A stretch of 64,000 bases of DNA from Apostichopus japonicus (taxonomy: Eukaryota > Echinodermata > Holothuroidea > Aspidochirotida > Stichopodidae), in assembly GCF_037975245.1 (NCBI RefSeq), contig NC_092564.1, forward strand, positions 1,133,984 to 1,197,983, read 5' to 3'. Shown in pieces: positions 50,198 through 61,600 of this stretch. The notes beneath the pieces are model-generated. The model was not told the origin of the DNA and searched no databases. It worked only from the letters and a program-made list of their open reading frames with translations. How positions within the stretch are numbered: the stretch's first letter is position 1; every line of letters starts with the position of its first letter. Made by a program: the position numbers and the translations under genes.

Positions 50198-51000
50198 AGT
50201 GGCACTGTCCGATGGTGGGAGGCCCGAGGGGTGGGACCCCCGGAGCTCGTATCATCGAGCGACCAAAGCCAAATCGGCCTGTGATAAGTCCGATAAGTAG
50301 CAGGCGACGAAGAGATTGGAGTCTTCCACGCCGTCGTCTTGCAGATGTCCACTATTGGAAAACCTGCGAACAGGGCTGTAGAAGCAGTGAAACCCCTGCT
50401 GTTGTGAGCCATGGATCTGCCTGGACCTGTAGCCAGAGGGCGGATGGCTTCCACCAAACAGCGGGACAAGGTATCCTCCCAGGCTGCTGAGTGGGGCACT
50501 CGAAGGAGGAAGAACAGAGATGTCGAAGTACCCAAGAGATCTTGTGTTCTGTTGAGGTACCACTTCAGTGCCCAAATGGGAAACCATACTGTAGTCTGTC
50601 CTCGGGGATCAAAGAGAAGGTCTTGATCTCTGGGATGATGATGTCTCCCGGTAGGAGAGCCCAAACCTGGTTCTAGCGAAGAAGGAGGGGTCGAGAACTA
50701 TCAGCACCCCACAAACCGTAGGACTGAAGGCACCTTAGTCAAGGCGAGCCGTTGCTGCCTGGCGTGGAGCCGTAGGGGAAGCCCCTGATGGAAGGCGGCA
50801 ACAGCCGAACGAAAGTCTTTGATCGTCTACACCCTGCCTCCCTTCTTGGAACAGTGTGGGTAAGGAGTCAGCGATCAAGGTTAGAAAGGCCATGGTAGGC
50901 AGAGTCTGTCTCGTTCGGCATACTCCGAATCTCTGTAGGCAGAAAACGTAAGTACCAAGGTTGTTCTCACTCTGGCGGCCAAAGTCCTTTCTGTCTAAGG
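50188..51000 (-). pseudogene. Broken tyrosine recombinase of DIRS copy 2
   Basis: Fragments in at least three frames align with the YR of copy 1. They include an N-terminal piece (SLPTLFQEGRQGV region, about 50800-50900), then ALKWYLNRTQDLL, the HxxR box as MAHNSRGFTAST, and the tryptophan in TAWKTP. After that tryptophan the frame changes; the tyrosine motif VACYLSDL is in the neighbouring frame (50252-50587). The first catalytic arginine region is missing or unreadable. A working enzyme is excluded. Confidence 0.8.
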
Positions 51001-51690
51001 AAACACCAGACAATTTCCAGGCACCTAATTGTAGGCCCGTGCTGTCCGGGTGAGCCAGCGCCCCGTCAATGGGACAACCGACTGTGGTTTGTCCAGCAGG
51101 ATCGCTGGCTCGTCCGCTAGGAGCTGGATAACTTTTGCCCAAACCGGGGTCAGCGGGGCCACTATGATGGCTGACCATGCCAAGAGGGGGAAGATGTAAG
51201 CTTCCGGTCCGTTTCGCGACAGGGACCTGGCGTTATGTGGAAGGCCTGCGGGTGGGCCGCCTGAACAAAGATGAGCAGCCCATTGTTGCCCTGTGTCGCA
51301 ATCAGGTCTATCAGAGGTCTGCTGAACATGTGGAAAAACCTACTTCATGTTCGTTGCGAAAGGGTCCACTCGTCAGGGTGGAGCTGTCCCCTGGGCAGAG
51401 CATCGGCCATCACATTCTCCTTTCTGGCTATCTGAGAGACTTGTAGGGCCATGCCAGATTCTGTAGCTGTGGTGAGGGTCTCCCTTGCCAGACGGCAATA
51501 TCTCTCTGACCTGGTGCCACATGTCTGTTGACGTAGCTACAGTATGTTACCACCGTCGTGTTGTCTGAGAGGATGGTAGTCAAAAGCCCCGTACCTGGGC
51601 GCCGGAGGGCTCCAGAGAGCCCAAACCTGTGTATCTGCTGCTAAAGAAGTCAAGGACAGCGGCCTGCTTGGTGACCTTGTTAGCGCTTGC
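51000..51690 (-). pseudogene. Broken RNase H / C-terminal RT fragment of DIRS copy 2
   Basis: Short stretches match the end of the RT-RNase H protein of copy 1: QLGAWKLSGV and LDRKDF near 51000-51030, and SDNTTVV (the RNase H Asp motif) near 51550-51570. No YLDD box or other RT core motif occurs anywhere in the element. The similarity stops at about 51690, in front of the motif corresponding to the Glu-containing segment, where other DNA begins. Confidence 0.7.
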
Positions 51691-51691
51691 A

Positions 51692-51826
51692 GGACAGCCG
51701 CACTCCCAGTACTGATTCAGTACCACAGTACCGTTGATGACTCTTTCAGTTATCAACCCGTTGCAATCAGAAAACTCTGAAGAAAAGGAATGTCCTGATG
51801 ATGCTAAGCTGTACCCTGTAGGGAGG
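51692..51826 (-). other. Exon-like segment embedded in DIRS copy 2
   Basis: On the minus strand an acceptor-like CCTCCCTACAG is followed by an open, protein-like frame of about 45 codons: YSLASSGHSFSSEFSDCNGL, then a segment with the potential N-glycosylation site NGTV, then QYWECGCPASANK. A possible but poor donor (AAG|GTCACC) coincides with the return to RNase H similarity. The three cysteines suggest an extracellular domain. It may be a captured host exon or part of another transposon. Not recognised. Confidence 0.25.
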
Positions 51827-51869
51827 TTTAATGGAGGTTCTTTCCATGCTAACAAATATTAATCATAAT

Positions 51870-52105
51870 ATTGGGGAAAGAAAAGGCGTAGACCTATTGA
51901 AAGATAATGATGCCTGAGGCGCCTAACAATATTACCCCGGTCAACGAAAACCTGTCAAGCATAGAGACAAGTATCTCCTGGATGGGAAGCTGCACTGACG
52001 AAAAAGTGCCTTGCCCAAGGAAACAACTGAATGATCCGGCCAGGACTCAAACCTGCAAGCCTTAGATCACCAGTCCACTGCCTTCACCACTTGACCACAG
52101 TACTC
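51870..52105 (-). mobile_element. tRNA-derived SINE inside DIRS copy 2
   Basis: The minus strand reads GTGGTCAAGTGGTGAAGGCA (A-box type) and, 30 bp on, GCAGGTTTGAGTCCTGGCC (B-box type), the spacing of a tRNA head. Downstream comes TGTTTCCTTGGGCAAGGCAC, a body motif common in tRNA-derived SINEs of deuterostomes. There is no clean acceptor stem, so it is not a functional tRNA. The 3' end and any target duplication could not be fixed. Confidence 0.7.
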
Positions 52106-52309
52106 TCCAAAAATGAGTACTGAAGGTACAGAATCTCACTCTGCTGAGTGAGTACAGAATCTTAAACAATGCTACCCTGCTACAAAAAATGAGACTGAGT
52201 ACTGAATGGATAGTTTGCTTCATCAGAATCTTAAACAAAGCTACAATGCTACTGTTTATGTGCCTCCTACAATTAAATGTATGTATTTAAGAACGTATTT
52301 AGGATCATC

Positions 52310-52535
52310 CTGCAAGTAGGATCATCCTGCAAGTAGGAACTTGAGAAGAAGCCTCACTGGCTTAACCAAGCTGACTGAAGTCAGTCTCTTACATACAAAT
52401 TTAACGTCCATGATTATGAAAAGTCAACAACTCTGTAGCTGGACAACATACATTACTCTTGGGGTGGCCTGAACCGGGGACCTTATGACTGAAAGGCTTT
52501 AACCCTGAGCTAACTGAGCGATAGACCTACTCATC
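52310..52535 (-). mobile_element. Second tRNA-derived SINE-like sequence
   Basis: On the minus strand CGCTCAGTTAGCTCAGGGTT followed about 25 bp later by CCCCGGTTCAGGCC resembles degenerate A and B boxes of a tRNA head, then an unrelated body (TATGTAAGAGACTGACTTCA). It differs from the SINE at 51870-52105. A small duplication (AGGATCATCCTGCAAGT, twice) lies at its far end, 52301-52335. Confidence 0.45.
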
Positions 52536-53650
52536 AGAAACAAACTCCCAACAGGGGCTGTGAAGATGGTGAGAGGGTGGGTTTGTAGAAAATCCACCTC
52601 ATAAATCCCTGGCTGCTTAACGGAGCCCGGGGAGTTACTCAGCAAACACTGAAGCGTTACTAAGCATGTAGGCCTAGTGTTTTGTTATGGTAACGTTATT
52701 AGTGGTGTAAGAGGTATGTCACCGAAAACGTTTTCAGACTCATATTTCAAAACGATTTACGTTAAGACATTAATATAACATTAATATAACATTAATATCT
52801 CATAGAAACGTTATGTCGACGTTTTTACCACACCACATTTAACGTAATTAACACGTAATAAATGTTATGATAACGTACCCGTTACTCCTCAAATCTCTCC
52901 ATGTCGAGACGTGTCAATTTCGTAGTGTAGTACAGTAGAAGTATCCAACTTCCTATTGAAACCACCTAGCGCATAGCCACGACTAGGCTATCAGGTGCTA
53001 CGAAATGCAACTGTGCTTAAAATGTCGGAACATCGAACATTATTCACGAAGCGCATACTGTATGCTCGGAGCGCGTTAGCGCTTGTACCTTTGTTGGGGT
53101 TTTATCCTACCCCTTTTCCAACTTACTAACTCGTTTGTCTTGGAAATTCACCCAAAAAATAGAGAGAGAGGTTTATTCCATGGGATCGCTCACGTAGTCG
53201 ACAGCTCGTTGCAGCAAACGTTGAGCTTACACGTGTCAATCCAGGTGACTGCTTGGCCCCCCTCCTCTCATAACAAATATACAGCGCGGGTATATTGTCT
53301 TGGCAGTTTGCCAAGACTCTCAGTAGGCTTGTTTTCCTGGCACTTTGCCAAGCTTCGAGAACGTTCTCTTCTTGGCAGGTTGCCAAGGTACTAAGTAACG
53401 AGACTGTACTAGAATCGCTTCAGTTTGCGCCTTTTAACATGCTCTGGAGGGGGTTCCACAAGCTTTTTAAACAACGAAACATAAGCAAGGTTTCAAACCT
53501 AGACATATGGCGATGAATTATAACGAGAGAGAAAAATAATTAGCGAGGAGAATATGACCCATGAATGCCCAGGAAATCTATGTCATGTCCTGGTTTCTGC
53601 TGGTACTCATTAAACACACATTCGGGATGTGTAATGATAAATGGTGTAGC
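52536..53650. other. Unassigned insert DNA in DIRS copy 2
   Basis: No similarity to copy 1 is visible here. It includes repeated AACATTAATAT near 52771-52798, several GTTATGGTAACG/ATGTTATGATAACG palindromic bits, and the three NFI-like sites at 53299-53387. Frames such as 53083-53394 have no recognisable domains. Confidence 0.5.
53299..53387. promoter_or_regulatory. Three palindromic NFI-type sites
   Basis: CTTGGCAGTTTGCCAAG (53299-53315), CCTGGCACTTTGCCAAG (53336-53352) and CTTGGCAGGTTGCCAAG (53371-53387) match the nuclear factor I full site TTGGC-N5-GCCAA, two exactly and one with one mismatch. Start-to-start spacing is 37 and 35 bp. Regulatory function is inferred from the motif. Confidence 0.5.
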
Positions 53651-53799
53651 GATTGCAGTGTCTTTCCGCAATTGATTCGAACCTGTCGTCGCAGCTCAAG
53701 CTGCTAGTTCCGGGGGGCAACACTCCCCTGATGAAAGAGACTCTTCCCCCTCTTGGAGGCGGGATTAACTTTGAGGCTGGGGATAAGTATATCTCCGTT

Positions 53800-54900
53800 T
53801 GCCGTGGGAACCTCGCTCCAGCCGGCTTTCCTTTCGGATTGGGCGTTTGCCCTTACTACCCCGATCTGGGGGCCCAGCAGTTGTTGATCTCATCGGTTCC
53901 CGGCTCCGGGACCGACTCCTGGGATCCGGAGTGGAACCTCGGTTCCGCACTCCCTGTGAGGTCTCGCTGGACCCGTGGTCTCGTCGGACCCGGGCCCCGG
54001 AGCCCATCTCTGTGTGCGTACCTAGCCGGGTACCACTCCTCTCGACCCGGACATTCTGTCCATTCCGGTCGGAATTTCAAATGGGCTATTTATTGGCCTT
54101 GAGCCTTGCCCTTGCCTTCCCCCTTGGTCATAGAATCCGGACGGTGCCGGGACCTTGGGGGGCAATATCTCTTTCTCCTCTCTCTCTCTCTCTCCTCCGG
54201 CCTCTCTCGCCGGACTCGGGCTCCCGGAGCCTTTCTCTGTGTGCGTACCACGCCGGGTACCATTCTCCTCGACCCGGACATTCTGTCCGTTCCGGTCGGA
54301 ACTTCTAATGGGCTTTTTATTGGCCTTGAGCCTAGCCTTCCTTGGGTCGGAGGGGAACGTCTGTTCCGGGCTCCTTCTGAGGTCTCGCCGGACCCTGGCT
54401 CTCCGGAGCCCCTCTCTTTGCGCGCACCACAACGGGTGCCGCTCTCTGCGACCCGGACGGACTGTCCGCTCTGGCCGTCTTTGTCATGGGCTTTTGGTTG
54501 GCCTTGAGCCTTGCCCTTGCCCTAGCCCTTGGTGGTACATCCGGACAGCGCCGGCACCTTGGGTGGCAAAAAATCCATCTCTCTCTCTCTCTCTCTCTCT
54601 CACATGGGCTTTTGGTTGGCCTTGAGCCTTGCCCTTGCCCTAGCACTTGGTGGTACATCCGGACAGCGCCGGCACCTTGGGTGGCAAATTCCCCATCTCT
54701 CTCTCTCTCTCTTCTCCGGCCCTCTCCTGGCCTCTCTCCATCTCAACTCCCACCAACTCTCTCACTTCCTCTTCATCTCCTGTCTCTCCTCCGATTCCCT
54801 CCAGGGGAACTGTGGGTTCGGTGATAGATCTAACCTGTCCCGGCCTGCTAGCCAGGTGTCGATGTGCTGCCACTGTCTGGTGTGAAAACAAAACAGACTA
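53800..54900 (-). pseudogene. gag remnant of DIRS copy 2 with tandem duplications
   Basis: The right part (54730-54870) matches gag of copy 1 around its ETGDEEE / TGDREEE region and the Gln-Trp segment before it. The zinc-cluster codons further upstream are missing. To the left, a segment that occurs once in copy 1 (about 38368-38480) is present at least four times (near 54072, 54310, 54484 and 54602, the last two nearly identical, about 118 bp apart). A longer Arg-rich block recurs near 53937, 54207 and 54378. TC microsatellites sit at the unit joints. Frames change repeatedly, so no intact Gag is encoded. Confidence 0.7.
54072..54720. repeat. Tandem gag-derived units with TC microsatellites
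   Basis: Units share GGCCTTGAGCCTTGCCCTTG, then a CATCCGGACAGCGCCGGCAC-type block and CTTGGGTGGCAAA, ending in a CTCTCTCT run. The last two units are almost identical; the first two are more diverged or partial. Confidence 0.8.
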
Positions 54901-54959
54901 GACAGAGGTCTCGGAACAGATCACACAATTAAGGTGGCTTCGAGACATGTCTGAGAAAC

Positions 54960-56307
54960 CCACGTTAAGGAGGGACTAACGGCGAATAGTCTAACGTATC
55001 AAACGGAACGACTATAAGGAGGAAGTAGGGTGGGAGTATGCTAACAGAGAGTAAAGTTACGTGACAAAAACAGCGCGCCCCGCTAGAGGCTCGCGGCTTA
55101 CAAGGTACGCTACAATAGTGAAAACTTCCCAAACTTAGAAGCGAACACGTAACTAGAATACATGAAGGAAAGGACGAAGCATGTATACAAGGGAGAGAAC
55201 CCCTCTATCCGCGTACAGAGCGGGAAGGGAGGAACAAGGCTACGAGATACGCCCCAAGTGAAACTCCCGACACTTAGGAGGCGCACGAGTAGCGAAACCC
55301 ATGGAGAAATGAAAATATGTACAAATATATGAAGGTTCAAACAAGAAACAACAACAACGTAATCGAACCGCCTAACCGCCTAGTATTGGATAGGAGTTCG
55401 CGGCTTACAAGATACGTTACAAGGAGAAACACTTCCGACATATGGAAGCAACGTAACTAAACATATATGCATCGAAAAACTTGTAAAACGGACGAAACAT
55501 ATATATAAGGGAGAGAACCCCCTAACCGCGAACCAGCGGAGGGGGGAACAAGGCTACGAGGTACACCCCAAGTCATGAGACTCAGGGAGCGCACGTAGCA
55601 ACAACTGGAGGAAACATGAAAATATACAACAATATATGAAATCAAGGATACTCCCGTCTTAACATGAAAAACAACGAAACGAGCCGACTATCTCGGCTAG
55701 TTAGGAGATATCGGAACGTGGCTACAACTACGCTACAAAAGTGAAAACCCACACTGAAAGCGTAAAAATTAACGAAGTACATGAAAGCAAAACATCTTAT
55801 GCCTTAAGAAAAGCTGAAACACATGTACATACGGAAAAACATGCCTATCCGCGTAAACAAGGGGGTATAGGCAACGCTACAAATTACGCTACAAAGGGGA
55901 AAACCCACACAAAAGCGTAAGAAGTAACGAAGGTACATGAAACAAGCAAAACATCTTATTCTTTGAAAGTAAGAAAAGCTGAAACATGTACATACGAAAA
56001 TATATGCCTATCCGCGTAAACAAGGCGGTATAGGCAACGAACGAAGTAGTCTCGCAGAGCTACTACCTGTTACCCTAAAAACGTTACGTAAGAAAAAACG
56101 AACGCATGGGCGAGAGTGTACACTAAAAACAGCCCCCAAAAACACCCTTCCCTACAAGAAAAGGATACTTATCAGGCTGGAAAAGATCCTTGGAAGTGCA
56201 GAAGTCCTGATAGGAAACTTCTAGAGTATAAATCCAAGGTAATCCGGGCGAATTTCGCGAAAAATTTTTTAACTCCGAAAAACACATTGAGACACTTTGT
56301 GGGTAGA
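54960..56307 (-). other. 5' leader of DIRS copy 2, expanded by tandem repeats
   Basis: Equivalent to the 600-bp leader of copy 1 but more than twice as long. Two units of roughly 300 bp start CGCGGCTTACAA at 55089 and 55389, sharing AAGGGAGAGAACCCC and GGAACAAGGCTACGAG. Two shorter units (about 55785-55900 and 55930-56040) share AAAACATCTTAT and CTATCCGCGTAAACAAG. The end near 56160 again resembles copy 1 (AAGGATACTTATC). Confidence 0.7.
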
Positions 56308-56436
56308 AAAATGAAGGAAGGCCATTAGGGCCAATGAGGGTGTACAGTGTTAAAAGATTACCAGGGCATTCTAGACACGGTAGAATGCGGTGCATAGGTT
56401 GTGGGGAGACAGGTAAGTGGGGAACGAAGTAAATAT
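56308..56436. repeat. Right terminus of DIRS copy 2
   Basis: Inverted partner of 49541-49669, identical by eye over 129 bp, including two bases beyond the flanking AAT. This is the 5' end of the element. Confidence 0.9.
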
Positions 56437-58110
56437 GGAAGTTACCTAACGTTACGAATCAACATGGAGATTTTAATTCTGAGGTTGCTTTGAATAAGCC
56501 TAGATATGTCTCCATTCATACTGCATATCAGTACAACTGTAGTTTAAAAAACATCATTTTAACAAAAGTCAATCTCACAAGCCAGGATCCATATGCAATA
56601 ATTTTTCTAGCCTGCTAAATTAATTATTTTGGTAATCACTATACACTCATCTCATCCACAATGGAAGGTGGTAATAAGTCAATATGAAGTCAACTCAAAT
56701 GCTGGCAATGTTTGATGGCCTTGCTACATCAAGCTGACAACAATTGTCATGCCTCCCAACAACATACTGGAAACACACAACTCACGCAACATCCTTTGTG
56801 ATGTGTCTCAATCATGTTTGATTGTGCACATAACAGTGATTTCTGTCCTGTATACATGTAAGCTTTCACTGAAGGTGAGCTACCTCCAACTTGTCTCAGA
56901 TGTTACTGTAATTTACAAGCACAAATATCTGAACATTCTGTATCCCATTGTTGTTGCTTAGAATTGTTGCATGCTGTGAGTACGTCCAAGAGTTTACTTC
57001 TATGATATAGAAGTACAGACCATTGGACCAATGCAGTAAAGATTTTACAGGAAAGCTACACCATTCATCATTAATGGGTGAGGTTGGAGTGTTACCTACT
57101 GTAAGTGTATTCATAATAACCTAGGTTAATACTATCTGACCATCAAATACAAAAGTCATGCCTTTTTCTCTGTAAAACAACTGTTTGGAATTGGCAAAAA
57201 ATAACTGTATCAGCAAGGATATTTTTCATGTACTGTACTTTCAAGATGTATGCTAAACCAAGTTTGTGCTTTTCTTAATGTTTAATTGTCAGAGTCACAC
57301 ATGATCAAAAGTCAGAGCTGATCAAAACAAAGGTGTAAATTATTAGAATTGTGAGATAATCATATCTTTTCAAGCACAAACAACAATGGCCAGGATTCAT
57401 ACCACAGCAAGTCCTGTTTATCATTTTTCCTCTTACAGGTCAACAAAATATGTCTGTGGTGAACTTAATTGTGTATTATACCTATTGTACTAAAACCACT
57501 GGCACTAATAACCAGACCAAACTTGGATAAAATCCCAATGGGTGAATAAGGTCATTAGTCTATGCTTACAAGTTAAAGGTCAACATGTGTCCAAACCACT
57601 GTCCATTCCATAGTGCAGTGCATTAGGCCTGCAGTAAGAATTAGCAAGAACAGGGGCTGTTGACAACACTGTGACTAGAATCACTAGATCATATCAAACC
57701 AGTAACAAGGAATAACAAACTATTTGAATAGAATATTTCAGAAGACATGTATGAGAAGAATAATCTTTAAAATAAATTGTAGGAATCATCAATTTTTTGA
57801 CAGAGGTAAATAATAGTGGCCAAACCACTAGATATTTCAAACTAAATTTTATAAAAGCGATATTTTTATAATTACACCAAATCTTTCCAGTATTTTTCAC
57901 AGAAGATCACAACTCATTATCTCAATGGGATGTTAATATATCAAATCAAATCAATAACTGAACAACTTGAAATCATCAAAGCTAATATTACTGAATCGTA
58001 CAGATTCAGATACGAAAGGCAGATATACTGTAATCCCCATGTAAGCTGCAAGCATCTATTTGTTAGCGGATCGCAAAGGTGCGATGTATCAATATTGTTT
58101 GCTTGTCCAT
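56437..58110. other. Upstream region, no gene seen
   Basis: AT-rich DNA between DIRS copy 2 and the 17-bp array. Frames at 56749-56961 and 57694-57900 lack motifs or splice context. Confidence 0.5.
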
Positions 58111-58658
58111 CCCCCACTCTGGTCCGTCCCCCACTCTGGTCCGTCCCCCACTCTGGTCCGTCCCCCACTCTGGCCCGTCCTCACTCTGGTTCGTCCCCCA
58201 CTCTGGTCCGTCCCCCACTCTGGTCCGTCCCCCACTCTGGTCCGTCCCCCACTCTGGTCCGTCCTCTACTCTGGTCCGCCCGCCACTCTGGTCCGTCCCC
58301 AACTCTGGTCTGTTCCCTTACTCTGGTCCGTCCCCTACTCTGGTCCGTCCTCTACTCTGGTCCGTCCCCTACTCTCGTCTGTCCACTAGCCTGGTCCGTC
58401 CCCTACTCTGGTCCGTCCCCCACTCTGGTCCGTCCCCACTCTGGTCCGTCCCCTACTCTGGTCCGTCCCCTACTCTGGTCCGTCCCACTGGTCCGTCCCC
58501 CACTCTGGTCCGTCCCCCACTCTGGTCCGTCCCCCACTCTGGTCCGTCCCCCACTCTGGTCCGTCCCCACTCTGGTCCGTGCCCCACTCTGGTCCGTGCC
58601 CCACTCTGGTCCGTCCCCCACTCTGGTCCGTGCCATACTCTGGTCCGTGCCATACTCT
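58111..58658. repeat. 17-bp minisatellite, about 32 units
   Basis: Tandem CCCCCACTCTGGTCCGT units with single-base variants (CCCCTACTCT, CCTCTACTCT, GCCCCACTCT, GCCATACTCT) and a few units one or more bases shorter. Lacking stop codons in most frames, it generates long artefact frames on both strands (57930-58679 plus, 58403-58636 minus). Confidence 0.95.
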
Positions 58659-61600
58659 TACCCATTATCTATTAAATGAGAATCCACCTACTGACATTCT
58701 TTATCTTTGAGTCCACATTCTAATTCTACATAGAGTTGTATCCATCCTTTGACTTACTTGTTCCTTTACTAGGAAAAAGCTATTAGGTTATCTGCCTCTT
58801 TGAACTGAGCTAATGCTGCTCAAGTGAGCTGTTGACCTCAGACTACTAAGTACTATGGCAGTAGTATGTCTCCTGCATTAAAGCACCTTCTTGTGATTCC
58901 ATGCAGGTCAGCAATGTCAGGTAATTTTGCTTAACTGAAATTTAACCCAAAATAAGATTTATCAAAGTAAGACACCCTTCAATAGTGTATTTAAACTAAA
59001 CCTTTTGTCACTTACATACTTCCTCTCTGTAATCAATTGCAGAATTTGCAACTTTTTTCATTATTTGAAAATTAAAAAATCAACTGGACAAGTATTATTA
59101 ACATAAAAATTTCACTAAAATCAATGAACCAATAGGTTAGTTTGTCATACAAAGTTGTTGTCCAAGATGATCTGAGCATTATCTTATTAAACTATTTTGA
59201 TTAGGGAAAGTGTTACCATAGCAATGGTTCCGATATAAAGATATTTCAGCACCCTAGTTTATAATGTAAATGTAAAACATGTTGACTCCTACAGTTAGTG
59301 TTGGGATTACTTAATATTGATGTAGTTAAGTATATACATGTAACATTATTACCTGTTTCAGTGTCCAAAATATATCAATTCTCTCCATCTTTTTGTCCAT
59401 CCTGTTGTTCAATACCGCTTTAAGTTATAGTTGCCATCTGTGTTAATTTAAGGTCACTGAAGCATGCAGGTCTCTGGTGAGTGTTTACTCCAAGATTCTG
59501 AGAGATAATCAGCCTCTTAACCTATTTATCTAGGATGGAATTATTTACTGTGAGTTGTGCAGTCACACACTAGCTATTGTATCATTCATTTTATGCTTGG
59601 TGTTACATCACTTGATGTGAAGTAGTCTTTATATTGACCATACACCTGCTGTCCCATAACCATCTCCCTTTGTAAACTCCTCATTCTTCATTTCACTGAA
59701 TTTCACAGCAAAACGCTCTTATCATATGATCCTGACAGAATGCCTGAGAGACTGGCCAACAGTTAGTGGTATACTACTGTATGCTGGACTTACCACACAG
59801 CTGTACACTAACTACATACTGTACATACATGTACAGTGGTATAGTACTACACAATGGTAGATTTAGTCTAAACTATTAATGGTTTGTTGTAAACTTAAAA
59901 TGGAAATTGTTGCTGCTGGTAGCGCCAATCAGGAAGTTGTTCACTCCCTTGTAAAGCTCAGTTTCAGTTTCTGTGGGCAGCAGAAACAATAAATCACAGA
60001 ATTAATATGCAACATTATATTATAAGACAAAGAGTGTGTTACAGAGACACTTGGGGCCAAAATAAACAGTTGAGGAGTGTTTATGTGCTTACATTTTCAC
60101 TATTCTGAGATAGAATGACTGCTGAACCTTCTACAGTAATATCCTCAAAGATCTAGCTACATTTTAAGCAGGCTATCCATACTTCCATGGGTATTCAGTT
60201 TCCTCTTCTTTCACAACTGATTTCATCAGATAAGTCTCTGTCCTTGCACAAACCAGTGCTGGTGAGTATGTAATCTGTACAGTTTCTACTGAGCGGATAG
60301 CGCATACAGTAACCAACACACAGGAAGGATATAAACAGACCATAGGTAGACAGACCACCACCATCAAAACTGACCACATTCTGATGACAAACAGATCCTG
60401 TCCCATTAAATTCTTGTCACCACAACTAACACTCAAAACAAAGGGAGTGTAAATTACTATTCTGTAAACAACAATTGGTTAACGACTAGAATTGTCAGTA
60501 CAAGTCAGAGGCAGTAGGATATGAAGCCAGGGGTTTATAAATGTTGGAACTTAGTCGGTTTATAGAAAAGATGTAAGAATCGCCAGAATTGCAGATAAAT
60601 TAATCAAACATATTAATCTCTTGCAACATTTTATTCTCTACAAAGTCAATTTAAAAGTGAATTATCAATGAAAGCTCAGAAACTTAGCATAACTATATGC
60701 AAAGTCAGTATAAAATTATCCTTTCACTATTATTCATCCCCAATAAATTTGTTATCTTCACAAGTTGATCAAAATGACAAAGAATGCAATTTTAACTTTA
60801 TCCATAAGATAGGATAAAGGAAAAAACAGAGAAAGTCACCTCCAAATACACTTGCAAAGTCTGAAAATGACCCTTGACAATTATTGAAGCCTAGTTCCCT
60901 CCAACAGATTGAGAAGAGGATGTGATTGATGGAGCGAGCATCTACAAGCAGAGTGAGCGATTGCTTCAATTTATAAAGCTGGACCATAAATAGAAGTAAA
61001 GACCAAACAATAGCAGAGTTACGACAAGAAGAGTTACGACTTAGAGAGAGACAAGTGCACAGAACATCCAAGTATACATAACAAAAAATTGTCTCTTTCA
61101 AAATTAACCACATTCATAACAAATCTGACCTAGACCTTTTCCAATTTTCAAGATCACTTGACTTCTATTTGATGGTAATTGGAATCAATCAATATATATG
61201 ACCATGTGCACCATTATTGGCTGGGATCATCCACTCGGGGATACAATATAAGAGATACCATCTGAGGGATAAATAGAAATGTTTCAAATCACTCTATTAT
61301 GTGTTGGCTATTACAATGACATCAACCCTATAAATAGAGCCAATGTCAAGTAAGACTCCTACTGTACCATGAATCAACATGTAACAGATAACACAGGAAG
61401 CACCTATGGCCTTCTGGGAATATTGCTTGAAAAGCAATCATCAAGATTCAACACACAAGCCACTGAAGACAGATAAATTGTTTCTTTGCTGGGAACAGGT
61501 TGCAAGTAGCTCTGGACAATACCTGTGCATTGTGATGCTGAGTAGGGGTGAAATGTTTGTTTGAAAATGATTGAACATGAACTGGTGGTTAGAATGTAAA

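Larger units (their letters stand above)
49519..56431 (-). mobile_element. DIRS-like retrotransposon, degenerate and interrupted (copy 2)
   Basis: Same architecture and orientation as copy 1: inverted terminal repeats (49541-49669 and 56308-56436), a 100-bp internal complementary region, gag on the right and recombinase on the left, with AAT next to both ends (49516-49518, 56432-56434). The terminal repeats resemble those of copy 1 throughout but differ at many positions, so this is a sister subfamily. The coding part is broken: YR has frameshifts, RT lacks its core, the gag zinc cluster is missing, and the RNase H region is interrupted by about 2 kb of other DNA. The terminal repeats themselves are identical over 129 bp, so the element may have moved recently as a non-autonomous passenger. 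Confidence 0.88.

Noticed and set aside
52036-52100. Functional tRNA gene
   Set aside because: A and B boxes are present but no proper acceptor stem; the downstream CTTGGGCAAGGCAC body marks it as a SINE.
57930-58679. 249-codon plus-strand frame of SGPSPTLVRP-type repeats
   Set aside because: By-product of the 17-bp minisatellite; other frames and the opposite strand are open too.
60173-60436. 87-codon minus-strand frame as the missing 5' exon
   Set aside because: Two overlapping frames look equally plausible, neither has family motifs, and no donor in the right phase was seen.
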